A program made the position numbers and the translations under genes. DNA of 64,000 nucleotides from Orthonyx spaldingii (lineage: Eukaryota; Chordata; Aves; Passeriformes; Orthonychidae), in contig VZTJ01000523.1 of assembly GCA_013397795.1 (NCBI GenBank), positions 1,420,719 to 1,484,718 on the forward strand. Reading direction: 5' to 3'. The notes under the pieces were generated by a model. It worked only from the letters and a program-made list of their open reading frames with translations. It did not search any database and was not told the DNA's origin. Shown here in pieces: positions 1 to 11,866 of this stretch; within the stretch, counting starts at the first letter, position 1, and the number at the start of each line of letters is the position of its first letter.

Positions 1-2195
1 ACACCTTCATTCCTCATTGATTCCTGCTTTTAGTGTCTGAGCCCAGCACTGGCAGGGAGCACAGGGAGCGCTGAGCTGTGCTGCCTTCAGGCTCTGCCTT
101 GCCCCAGCACCAGGCTGGCCTAAGAAATCCCATCAGCTTTGCCCAGGCCTTGTGTGGCTGCAGGATTTCCAGTGTCCCTTAGCCCGAGAGATTCATTGTG
201 CCTCCAGTCACCTCCACCTGGCTCTTCCCTTGCCCTGTGCCCACATCGTCCTTGGAAATTTCCTCTCTCGTATGAGAGGTCTCAAACTGTGAGACGCAGG
301 AGAAACAAAGATTGAATTAGGAACTGGTGTCTTGGAGATCCTGAGGTTGTCTGGAATTTGATACAACTGAAGTAGAATCCTGTTTACCAAAATCCATTCT
401 TTTCCACCCATACCCTTGGATGCCCAAGCATGGCTGGCAGGTGAAGGTGGTGAGGTCTGGCTGTGCCAGCTTTTTGAGCTCTTTTGTTGTCTTGTGTTCT
501 TCAAGGCAGTGACTGTGTCTCTGCTTCAGTGATTTCCAAAAAATGTTATATTAAATAACGTGCCAGGGCTCACACGTTATCACTGCCTAATCTTGCCTTT
601 TCTCAAAGGAAATAATCTTTTTCATGTCAGGAGAGTATTCCCTTTTCTTTCCATGGGATTCATGATAATTTTGCTTCTTTGCCACCTTTAACACTCTGCT
701 GATTTTTGGCTCGATATGATGGCTGATATTCAGTATCTCTATTTTATAACTTGCAAAAACAAACTGAAGAAGTTGATTGATTTCCCTGTGGAACAAATAG
801 TGGAGAACAGATTAAAGCATTGTTCCCATTTTATCCTTCTAGCTCAAATTAGAGGTAAGTTACTCTCTACCTTTGATTTTTACAGTAGTTTGCGTGGTGA
901 ACTCCCAGCATTTCTCTGTCACGAAGTCTGCAGGGTGTTTTATTCAAGACCTTTCCATTCCCAGGGATGTTAATGCCTAGATGGAATCTAGACTGGCTGT
1001 TCCCAAGCGTAAAAATGTTTAGATTGTTTTTTGTCTTGTTTGAATATAACTGACTGTATAGATTTGTGGGGACAGCATTTCTTTCCCTGTTCTCCATGTG
1101 AATGAACTCTTAAGCTGTGATTTAGAGAAGAGGCCGGTGTCAAATGCCTGCTTCTGCCTTTGAAAATTACCCCTGAAACTGTTCTGTCAAATGAAGTGAT
1201 AAACACGGGATGAATTCTGGCTCTTTTAGTGCACTCAGAGCTGCTCAGTTGCAGATGTTCTTCTGCAGACATTTGGTGGGGAAGGTCTTTCACATCTCGA
1301 GGTGGATCTCCTGAATGATCAGGGAACCAGCAGCCACAGAATACAAAAGTCAGTCAAAAGGCCAAACGTCCTAAACGTGGTGATCTGCATGGTATATAGT
1401 TTACCTTAAATAGCAAGCACTGCACTTAGTAAACTCAGAAATAAGACTGGTACTGCTGATCTACAAAATGAGTCTGTTCCCAGGGAGTTTTGCAAAATAT
1501 TACAGAACTGAGGCTGCTGCTGGCTTTAAATTTATAAAATGCCCAGTGCAGCAACGAATAAGCAGTGGGTATTTCAGATATTTGAGATTTTAGATGAGTT
1601 AACTGTTACTTTTCCTAGTGCTGTAGTTGTAGGTGTGCTCAGGAAGTTTTCTGTAATGTCAGACAGTGATTAGTTATGTGAAAAATGAGTTGCAGTGGGT
1701 TTTTCCCGTATCACCAGCTTTTTTTGTTCCTTGTTAAAATTTCAACTTAATTTTCATATTAAAAACACATCCTAATTGCATTTTCAGTCTAATGGGCTCC
1801 TGGGTGAAGCTTGCCTGTAAAGAATTGCTTGGGTTTTACTTCCATTTTATTTTGGCTAAAATTAATATTTCATTTATTGAAAATTCAGAGACCTGTGGGG
1901 GAAAGAATCTAGCTTTAAAATTCTGCCAGAACATACACAGAATTTAATTTTTTTTCTAAACACAGCTTCAGTTTTGGCAAGCCAGCCTAGGCTGCTCTGG
2001 AGGTAACATTGAAGTTGGAGCTTCATAACTGAAGAACCAAGTAATTAAAAATGAAGCCACAAAACTTTCCCACTTCTCCTGACTAAAGCATCCTTCCTCA
2101 GCAATAGAACTCAAACAGTTTGCTAACCTCCAGCACTTGTGTCAGCAGCAAAATTGAAAGTATTTTTTGTCACCTGCACTGCTGTCAGCAGAAAG

Positions 2196-2213
2196 AAAAA
2201 AAAAAAAAAAAAA
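2196..2213. repeat. Poly(A) tract, 18 bases
   Basis: An uninterrupted run of 18 A is flanked by GAAAG on both sides. It could be a simple repeat or the tail of an eroded retroposon inserted on the plus strand. I recognise no body upstream and no clear target-site duplication. Confidence 0.85.
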
Positions 2214-5200
2214 GAAAGGAGAGGAACATAATTTCAGCACTAACATAAGTATCCGAATGATTTACCTGTCTGTTCTGCTTCACTTTCATCTCAGCTTTCA
2301 GGGCTTCATTCATCAATCTTTTATTTACACACGCATATCTCATTTTTACACAATTTCTCTCTCCCTGACCAGATGGCTGCGTTGGCTGCTCGGTGTTCAT
2401 CAAAGGCAAGGAGAAAACACACGGATGCCTCGTGTCAGCTGGGGAGGATTCGGGTAACTCTGCTTTTCAGCAGCAATTCTGGAGGTACTCACATAATGAA
2501 AAAGAAAACTTCGACGTTTCAGGAAAATGCCACAAAATTCTCAGCGTTTACAATGCATTACTGACTTTTGTTCAGCTGAAAATGTCCTCTCTCAGTCCAG
2601 GCACCGGGTTTGCTCCACCACACACATCACATCCTCCTTTTCAGGGGCAGTAGTTTAGCAGGACTAATAGAAAACTGAAAGCTGGGCAAAGAAGAAAAGC
2701 ATATTTTAAATAAAATGAAGAAATATTTTAATTTTAAAAATTTGTTAATATTCATTTGAATATCATAAACAAGTGCTGCAGTAGTTCCATTTATAACTCG
2801 CTCATAGCACCCATTTTATCTTTATGCAATTCTGGTTTTAGCACAAGCTCAGTGACTGTTTCCAATGAGCTTTTCTTGAAATGTGTGCAACTTTTTAGGA
2901 ACAAGCTTGTTCTAGTCATAAAATGCTTTCAAATCTTCCTCTAAGTTTTTACCAAATTTTTCTCATCTAATTTCACATAACTTGTCCTGCCTGCAGTATT
3001 TCTAACAATATTTTGTTGCATTCTTAGCTTCCTAAGTGTTATTCCCATAAAAGCTCACCCTATGGAATTTGGCTTTAGTGAAATCCATTCAGTTTTGCAG
3101 CTTGGTCAAAATTTAATAGAGACAGAGAAATAAATATTAGTAACCATGTTTCCATTTTTTAGGATTCTCATCATTGTCAATTAGGGATTTTCCAAGTGTG
3201 TGTTTGCTCTTTTTCTACCAGACTCAATTTGGTATTTTATTTGATAGAAGGGTTTGTGCTAATTATTTATGGGCTGATTAACTTCAGGAATCCCAGGCAA
3301 AGAATAGAAAAGAAAAGGTTTGTAGGGAATTCCAGACCTTTTGACAGTCAGCATTGTATTATGGATGACTGGCATCATCATGAATTTTATCTCATTCTTC
3401 AAAATTAATGTTCACCAAGACATTTGCACGGATGTAATGTATATTTGAGGTGCAAATTGTGCTGCAGCACAACAAATGAGCAGAGGATTGGGAACAGAGT
3501 GTGTGAAATGGATCTGAACCATCCCCGAGCCCTCACAAGGAGCCAACCATGGGAAACACCCTTTGGTATTTCTGCCCTTCAGGTTTTCTGCCTGCCTGGA
3601 AGAGTATAATGTCTTCAATACTCTTATCAATAATGTAACATAAATATTGCAATACCACTCCAAACATTTGCCACTGACAAAGTGATCACAGCTTAATCAG
3701 CACTGACAAGGACAGGGCCATCCTGCTCAGAAATGCAGCTGGAAATGGGAGTGTGGCCACTACAATGAGCTCTGTGTTAATGCTGCTGCAGCCTGGGCTC
3801 TCCTGGAGCACAGGGACAGAGCTGCCAGCCACAGCATGGACTCTGTGTCCAGGGAGTGACTCTGAAAGGGTTTTAAAAATAATGGTCCTAAATGACTCAA
3901 CAGAACCTCCCAGCGAATGCTGTGCAATGCAGGATAAATTCAATAATAATATAAAAATCGTGTTGTGCCCTGCCGAGGCCAGGGAGGTTTAATTTTTGGT
4001 TCTGCAGTGCGTTCTCATTAATTCTGGTGTTTAAATTGTGAACGGTGCTGAAGAACTTAGAGGATGGAGAGAAGAGCTTCAGGTGTAAGTCAGGCTGATG
4101 CAACACCTGTACATCCAAAAAAGAACTTAACAGGATAAATTGTTTGCCTACAAAGAACTCCATTGGCTCAAGGTTTGTTTGCTAAAGCCCCTTCAATGCA
4201 AGCACAGCAAGGTTTAGAACCTCCAGCAAAGTCAGCCCATCACTGAAAAATGTGAAGAAAGCAACCAGGGAAAGTGATGGCTTTTCGTCCTCAAAAAGTC
4301 CTCGAAATCTGAATTTTGCCCCATTGTAAAGCAGGTGAGTCCAGTAACAAACTGCTGGAGTGAAAGACTGAAATTCTATGACTGCAATATAGAAATCAGA
4401 GCAGCTCATTTAAAGCGAATTTCTGCTCTTGAAGTTAAAAGTGGGTGGTAATTTTTGGATATTATTGCTGTGATTACAGACCCGTGTTTTAATTGGTTAA
4501 ATTACTGGAAAGCAATAAGAAGAACAGAGCCCCCAAACAGAGGGGTCGTGGGAGAAACTGGAGGGGTTGAAGGGAAAATGCCCAAAGTGTTTGCTGAGGT
4601 GATTTAATCTCTTTTCCAACAGCCTACAGAACTGTTTTTACTTAGACTGGGGAAGAGCTGATGGACATAAAAGAGTGCAAGAGACTGAGCAGCACTGAAA
4701 GAGATTTGGTGTTAAATGAGAACCAGGAGTCGCTGAACTGAAGATAAACTGAACCACAGCCCTCTCCTCTCCTTCTTCTCCTTCCACTGGCATCACCAAA
4801 AGGAGCAGGCTTTGCTGAAACTGGAATGTAAGAGAAAAAATGCTTTTAGATCATTTATTGGATTCATATTTTTAGCAGTTTTCTATCTACTGCTGACGAT
4901 GACTTTCGGCTCTGAGGACGACTCTGTCATTTTATACCATTTAATACATATTTCCAGAGAAAAAAAATTCAAATGCTGAAATGTTGTCAGACCTGAAGCT
5001 TGACACGTAAAAAATTATGGCTCAGGGCTGAAACTTAGAGAGAAACACAAAATTCTCTGAATATGAAACAATGGGGGAACAGAGGTTGCAGTTGTCCAGT
5101 GTCAGTGATGCCATTTCCCTTTCAAATTGTCCATACTTTTGATCTTTTAGACTGAAAACATAATACTGGAACCCCAGGTGCTTGGTTTGCCTTTTCTGTA

Positions 5201-5346
5201 CGAGCACTTTTGAAGTTCAAAATTTAAAAAAACCCCAAACAATTACTGCAGCTCTAGTTGTAAATAATCACTAGACTTGACTGTGACATCTGCATCTATT
5301 TTTTCACATTATTGCCAGGGGAAGAATGTTTAAAAAAACTATTAAA

Positions 5347-5373
5347 GCAAACAAACAAACAAAAAACAAACCC
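5347..5373. repeat. (CAAA)n-like low-complexity tract
   Basis: Short imperfect tandem CAAA repeat with no associated gene. Confidence 0.75.
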
Positions 5374-7163
5374 ACAAGTTTTTAGTGACGTGTTGGAGAA
5401 ATGAATTTTTCTTTCCTACTCCTGCTAGAACTGGATAGCAGTTGTGAGTCACAGACTTTGGAGTAAAGGTGTAAGAATTTGGAACACTTTCAAAGGCTCT
5501 TTCTGCCAGCTGAGAGGTAACAGAGCGTTTGAGAGTCCTCTCCTCCCCTGCAGGTAGAGAACACTGCCATCTGCAGAAAAAAGGGAGCTGTGTCACACCT
5601 GAAGGCAGCAAACAGCAGAAAATTCCGAATTCCCCGGGTGACAAGGGACACATTTTCCAGGGGCAGTGTAATGGGCTGCGAGGACAGCAGGGCATCACTT
5701 ACAGCCCAGCAGGAGAGCTGTGATTCCCGTGATGGAGTGTCCTCAGCAGGGCACCTCGGCGCCGGGGATGCTGCTTGCTCACAATCACTATCTTTCTGAG
5801 GCTCTCAGCTGCCCTGAAAATGAATATGAGCCCTTGCAGCATAGAAATGAGGAACTTCAATTTCTGCTGAATCATTTTTCTCTGTCCTGGAAGAGAATAG
5901 CCATGACAGATGCACTGCAGGGAAAGAGCAGGAGCTTCTGGAGTTCCATGCATATCAACAAGTTCCAAAACTGCTCTCCCTCCATCTTTATTATGACATA
6001 AAAGCTATCAAAACCCAAATGCCTCCTCTCCCACCTCCTCCCAACATTATGGGGCTTAATTCATGGCCTCGTGTGTTAGTTCCATGGTGTTTCTGCAGTG
6101 CTGCTCTTGGCACAGCTGGGGCACTCTTGGAAACCTCACAAACAGGGCTCACACCCCATTTTGGGGGGAAACAAAACCCCACGAGGAGGCTGTGACCTGC
6201 CCAAAATCCCATGAGATTTAAGTGTCTTGGGTATCAGATTTACCACTGCACAACCCATAGAACGAGGAGTTCTTAAAGCAAAAAGCTGTTGAAGTAAAAT
6301 TGCAGGTGGGGAGGGAAAACCAAGTGAGTGTTCAGGAAGGTGGTTTTATAACTCAGCTCTAAGCATCAAAGCTGGACTCTTCATCCTGCTCTGAAACCCT
6401 CAGCTCAGGGTCACTGCTGTGCCCAGGGAACAGCTCCAGGTCTGACAACATTTCAGATAATCTCAACAATTCAACTTGAATCTTTTTCCTCTGGAAATAA
6501 AGAGAAACATTTAAGAGACAGAAAACAGACAATGAAGATGCTCCTATTCAAGACAGACCTTACAATTTGCAAAGTTCACTTCTGTCCTGGCTCAGGAATG
6601 GTGTTATTTCCAAAAGCAGTTTGGAAAGCCAGGAGAGTTGTAAGGAGACAGTGAAATAAAGGGAGGAGGGGGCAGGTTCCCTGCGAGGACAGACTGAGGA
6701 GAGAACTCTGCTTGCCACAGAAACACATCAGGCCAGGCTGGCAGCAGGGCTGGGCATCACCAGGGGCTTTTCTAACCAAAACAATTCACTTGAAGAGATG
6801 TAGGATTTCTGAGTCTGGGAAAAGATCTAAAACCTTCCTGAAAGTGAATTGGTACAATTGCAGATATTAGCAATTTTTATAGAAATGTGTAGTTCCATGT
6901 CCATATTGACAGGATCCTTGCTTTTTGTGCTTTCTCTTGGCAATTCATTTCCCAGATTCTTTACACCTTAGTTTTAAGAACAGTGGGGGTTTCTAGACTT
7001 CAATATACCTCAATTTTCTGCCTCTGTTATGGGAGTAAACACTTAATTTACTTTCTTACGTTCACTATTTTATCTCTTTATCATTCTTTTCTTACTCCTC
7101 TTGACTAAAGAAAAATGTCCTATTTTTCACTCCTGGGGTTTTTTTTTCATAGTTTTGATATTA

Positions 7164-7182
7164 TTTTTTTTTTTTTTTTTTT
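7164..7182. repeat. Poly(T) tract, 19 bases
   Basis: An uninterrupted run of 19 T within a T-rich segment (7139-7242). It could be the complement of a retroposon A-tail, but no element body is recognisable. Confidence 0.85.
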
Positions 7183-9271
7183 CTCTTCTGCAGAGCCCTT
7201 TGGTCTGTTCTGTATGTTCTGTATGGTTTGGTTTTTTTTTCAAGGAGTGTGACCGGAATTGCAGACAATTGAGGGAGGAAGCTGGTTCATTCATTTCTAA
7301 GATGATAGACTCATAAGACACCGTCTGCTAGCAAAGAAAACTCATCTGGCTGAGGAAAATCCTTAAAATTCCTGTGAGAGCTTTGGAAGTGCTGGATTTA
7401 GTGCTCTTGGTGGGTTGACAACACAGAGTTTGCATGAACTTCACCCTTACCCTTCTGCTTTTTCTGTGCTGCTCGGTATCTGTTTAGCTGGGGATTTTCC
7501 AGGGCTGTAAAGGACTTTATAGAACCTTTGTCCCATGGAGTTTCAAACCCCACCAGACTCATTTGAACAGCCCCTTCTCATTGAAAAGCATTTTTCTGTA
7601 TCTGTGGATGTCTAGAGAGCTCTTTAAATTCAAAAGGAATAATGTTTCAAAAGAAACTTCTTCTTTTAAGGATGCATTCAGGATTTGGGCCCCTACTTAA
7701 AAGTATGGATATGTATTTTAACTCCATTGCTTTCAAATGGAGGAATTTATTTTCATTTTAATATTGAATTCCGTGACCATTGAAGTTAAGTGTACAGGGA
7801 TGGTTCTCATGTCTCCAGGAATTACTGAAAAGCTCTGTGAGAAGATTTTTCACACTCATTAATTCTATAAATTACTGTCACAGAAGTTCATAACAACAAC
7901 TCCACAAAAAGCTCAAACAGAGCCAGTGGTGAGGCCCAGAACCTTCTGTAGGCTGAGCCTCTCACTGGACTCTGCTGGCCAAGGGGTCCCACCACAATCA
8001 CAACCTTTATTTTGTAATTCTAGTTCAGGAAAGAGTCAGAAAAATAAACTTCCATCTTCCTGCTGTGTTTAGACTGCTGGAGATTTTTAATCTTCTCCCT
8101 TATCAAAGGCAGACTCGAGGTGCTGCACCTCTAGAGAAGAACTCCCAGCTTTTCCTCTTCTCCTTCACTAAAAAATCCGATTCCTTGGCAATGCTGATGT
8201 CCATCTCTCTGCCTCATCTGGATAGGAAATAAGCATGAAATTTCCAGAAATACCACGTCCAAGAGACCTGGTAGGAGACAAGAAAAAGGATGTGTGATGC
8301 AATCCCAAGCCCAGTTAGGCATGCAAGGCTGCCTCTCCCTTCTGCAGGCAGTTGCCCTGGCTGTGGGTGTGCACTGGGTAACTGCAGCACCGATGGCTGC
8401 TGGCATTTGCACACACATTTATCCAATTTGATGTGCAACCCAAGTCATTTCATGCACAAATCAGCTGCACAAGTGTGCATGCCTCCTGCACGTGTGATTG
8501 TCATGCCTAATTGGTCTGAAAGTCTTGTTCACAATGTGTGTCTTGATTTTTACTGGAATATGACATCAAAAATAGTTTCATTCGCAGAAATGCAAATTTT
8601 GCCCAAAGTTAGCATTTAGATATAACTCCAAGCTCTCTTTATAGACTTCACAAAATAAACAGTTCTCTGTGTGCTACCTGTGGGCAAAGTGAGCTCACAT
8701 CTCACAAATTAATGACAGCTGAAAATTTAACTTGCTTTGAGTTTTTGATAACTATAGCCTTAATACATCCTATAAATTTACATCCTATAAACAATCTGTC
8801 CTTTGTGTAGAAATAGGGCCACAAAATTGCACCATTTTTGTTCCTTCTATGTTGTATATAAAAAAAAAAATACTATAGTAGGAATCCTTGCATGGAAACA
8901 ATGTTAAAATATTGCCATGGTTTTTATATTAAAAGAAATATATTAAGCAATATATTTAGTTCATATAAGCATGAAAGCCCTATAGAAAAAAACCAAAAAA
9001 CCCTGGAATCAGTGAAGGCATCATTTCATTTGATGTAATAATTCAGCATCTGATGACGTGCTTGAAACGAGGCTTTGGGAAAAGTGAGTTTATTTGGTTT
9101 TTAATCATATTTACTGAAATCATGGGGGTTTATTCTTAATTATAACAAGGACACCAAAAGCTTAAGAAGGAAGCCCTTTTTATCTGCTTTTTCCTAATTT
9201 CTTCTGTTCTTCTTCCTCGTCACAGTGGTGAGCTCTGACCAGGCTGTGTCAGGGAAGGGCTGCCCTGCTCT

Positions 9272-9356
9272 GCCAAGGGCAGGGACATTTCCACTGTCCC
9301 AGGTTGCTCCCAGCGCCATCCAGCCTGGCCTGGAAAACTTCCAGGGATGGGGAACA
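9272..9356 (-). mobile_element. CR1 LINE fragment, 3' region, reverse orientation
   Basis: Read on the minus strand, this matches the well-known avian CR1 3' segment that runs 'ccatccctggaagt' - 'ggccaggctggat' - 'agcaacctggga' - 'gtccctgccc' with moderate decay. It is 5'-truncated and lacks the terminal ATTCTATG/TTCTGTGA octamer tail. It is one of eight CR1 or CR1-tailed pieces in the window and is not coding. Confidence 0.75.
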
Positions 9357-11740
9357 AGCCCAGCCCTCCTGCAGTAGCTCCTCACTGTGCTCTGTGCCCA
9401 CAAATGAATCCCAAAGTACCGGGAATTCCCATGGCAGAGTCTCTTTGCTTCCTTCAGGACGGTGAACAGTTCTCTCTATCCTGCACAAAGCAAAGGACCA
9501 AAACCAGCAGGCAGAGGTTGGGGTTTGGCTTCTGACTTCTCCTGGACCACATCTTGATCACCAAGTGTTCTCCTCACTCTGCAAAGCCACTGCTTGCAGC
9601 ATCCAGATGAAGTTTAGTTGTTGACCTTCTGTTCTCATTCACTTTTTAAAAATAACACAAAGCAGGAACCCTTCAGTCATCCAGAGGTGGAGTTCTGCTT
9701 ATTTGGAGCAGAACATGATGCCGATGAGAACAACCTCTATCCCTGCTGATGGTGTTTCTTTAAAAGAGTCATCTCCTGCCCCTGAAGGCACAGAACAAAT
9801 CCCATTTCTTTTTGCTTGGTTTTTAAAGTACTTTGGGGAGTGCTTATCCCAGCAAAACCCAGCCTGCTCGCACTCGCACAGCGGAGAGCATTTTAACAGC
9901 AGCACTTGACCAAAGTCAGTTCTTTTAGCCTCTGGCCAGCAGCAGAACTGGGGGAATGCAGAAACTGCGGCTGAGCTAAGGGGGAGCTGCCTCTGGGCAG
10001 CTCGGAGCTTGGGCTGCAGTTTGTTATCCGGGATGTATTCCTACTCCAGCGCTATTTTTTCAGGAAAGCACCAGCAGAGAGAGCTGTTCTCTCACTTTCC
10101 TCGCCCATGGATATCGGGTTTCCCACGTGTTTTGGTTGATCTCTGGCTCCAGCAGCTCCTACCGCACTTTGGGTGTTTTTTGTGGGTGGGAGAGCGTTGT
10201 GAATGTCCAGGATACTCAGCATTTGCTCCGGGACTGAATCCGAACCTGGCCACTCAGACACTTGGAGGTTTTATATACATTCAAAGGCAGAAATCCTGCT
10301 TCTGTAAATTCAAATAATCCCATCGAGATTAAGACATATATTTTAATGAAAGTAATTTTAGCATGTTTTATGGCTTTTGCTCGTCTTGAAAAACGTGAAC
10401 CTTGTGATTATTTTTAAATTTACTTTGGAAGGTCAGATTAATTTTTAAAACATAATTCCAAATCCTGGCATCCTTGCAGCTTGTTAGGGCTGGTTTCTGT
10501 GTACTTGTACAAATCAGGATGTACTGAGCTGCAATTCCTTCTCCTCGTTATTACTGTCCTGATCTGCCTCCTGTTTCTCTCATTGTCCCAGCAATCCTTT
10601 CCCTCCACCTTGGCCACTCTGTTTTCAGTCTCCCTGCATTCATCTGCACGTGGTTTTTCCTTTTGGACACTCCTTGTTTCAGGGATTCTCTCTCACCCAG
10701 CTTGTCCCTGCCCTCTGTGCCATTTGCCACCCACAAGGACCCTCATTTTGATGTGTTCTCCCGTCTCCACTTCCACATCCAGCTCCACCTCCCTCTCTGC
10801 CCTCTCTTTCCCACATTTCCTCACAACAGCTTTGCTTCCACTGAACCCTGAGGGAAGCAGCATCACCTTGTTGAAAGGTGCGTGGTCTGAGCACCAACAA
10901 AACCTCGGGCACAGAGGCAAATCCCCCTGAGCCAAAGGCTCACAGAAAACCTGCTAGGGTTTGTGATAAGCCAAATATTTACAGCGAGGCTGGTGGTGGG
11001 GGTGGCAGTGTCTGCAGCCCCAGCCCTGCCTTGGGACGAGGTTTTTTCTGTCAGTCAGGGGATGAAAACCAGGCCTGTCACACCAAACACACGGATTCCT
11101 TCCCAGCTGCTTCCAAAAGGGTTCTCGTCCAACCTCCCGGTGACCTCACCTGTAAAACGAGGGCACAATATCTGCTGCCTGGGTGTGGTTTTGCTCAGTA
11201 ATTGGGTGTTTGAAGCCAGGGCTGTTGGCTCCTCTCCCGGAGCCCCTGGCCCAGCTGAGGGGGTTTTTGTCTCTCTCTGGGGCTGTTTTCTCTGTCCCTG
11301 CCATCGCTGCCACGGCTCTCAGGCACGCTCCCAGCTGGGCACCATATGGCACCATGGCTCCTGTGAAACCCCAGCCTTTGGTTTGGCATCTTTCTTTCAA
11401 TTAACTGGAAATTGGCAGATTTTCAACAGGAGCACGAGGAGTGTCCGCTGCTGGATGAAAGGTGAGGGCTTTAGAGGCTGTGAGGTGAGTGGTACAAGTT
11501 GATGTAAAATAGGCACAAAATTTGAGACCCAGGAGCAAAACTTTTGTCAGCAGCACGGAATTCAGTACCCACAATGAGTGCCACAATGGGATTTTATAGA
11601 TTAGCAAATTATTACCTTTGTTCTGCTTCCTCAGAAGACAAACTCTTTGTTAACCTTGCCTATTCTTCATGCTCAGAGTTGCTTTATATCCAAATTACAG
11701 GGTGACCTTTATTTTCACGTGTCTGTTCTTTCCTGTACGG
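9357..11740. other. Intergenic, no supported gene
   Basis: Nothing coding is supported. The longest open frames (149 codons at 10481-10930, 179 codons at 10963-11502) lie on a strand with strong pyrimidine or GC bias. Equally open frames exist on the opposite strand, which is the usual sign of composition rather than coding. See the separate entry for the pyrimidine-rich tract. Confidence 0.6.
10557..10850. repeat. Pyrimidine-rich tract (about 300 bp)
   Basis: The plus strand is strongly enriched in C and T with repeated TCC, CTC and CCTC words, and is not a perfect tandem repeat. This skew removes stop codons and explains the long frames on both strands. Its origin is unknown: it could be an eroded simple repeat or a remnant of an LTR or other element. 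Confidence 0.5.
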
Positions 11741-11866
11741 AATCACAGAATCCCAGCATGGTTTGGGTTGGAAAGGACCTTAAAGCTCATCCAGTGCCAC
11801 CTCCTGCTATGGGCAGGGACCTTCCACCAGCCCAGGTTGCTCCATCCAACCTGGCCTTGAACACAA
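11741..11866 (-). mobile_element. CR1 LINE fragment with 3' end, reverse orientation
   Basis: The plus strand begins with 'aatcacagaatcccagcatgg' followed by 'tttgggttggaaaggacctt' and 'aaagctcatccagtgccacc'. This is the reverse complement of the CR1 3' terminus, including a degenerate terminal octamer repeat (TTCTGTGATT type). It continues through 'gggcagggacctt' and 'ggccttgaaca'. Only about the last 125 bp of the LINE is present, the typical heavy 5' truncation. Confidence 0.9.

Larger units (their letters stand above)
1..9271. other. Intergenic flank with no supported gene
   Basis: I see no exon, RNA gene or intact mobile element here. The open frames are short (up to about 118 codons at 5342-5698), lie on both strands, and lack splice context, coding-like composition or recognisable domains. 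The sequence is AT-rich with scattered homopolymers. By human synteny, CHM is the next gene expected upstream of POF1B. None of its exons was recognised, so this is probably the spacer between the two. Confidence 0.6.

Noticed and set aside
10963..11502. A 179-codon open frame, the longest in the left flank
   Set aside because: GC- and CT-biased sequence with overlapping open frames on both strands, no recognisable domain, no splice or promoter context.
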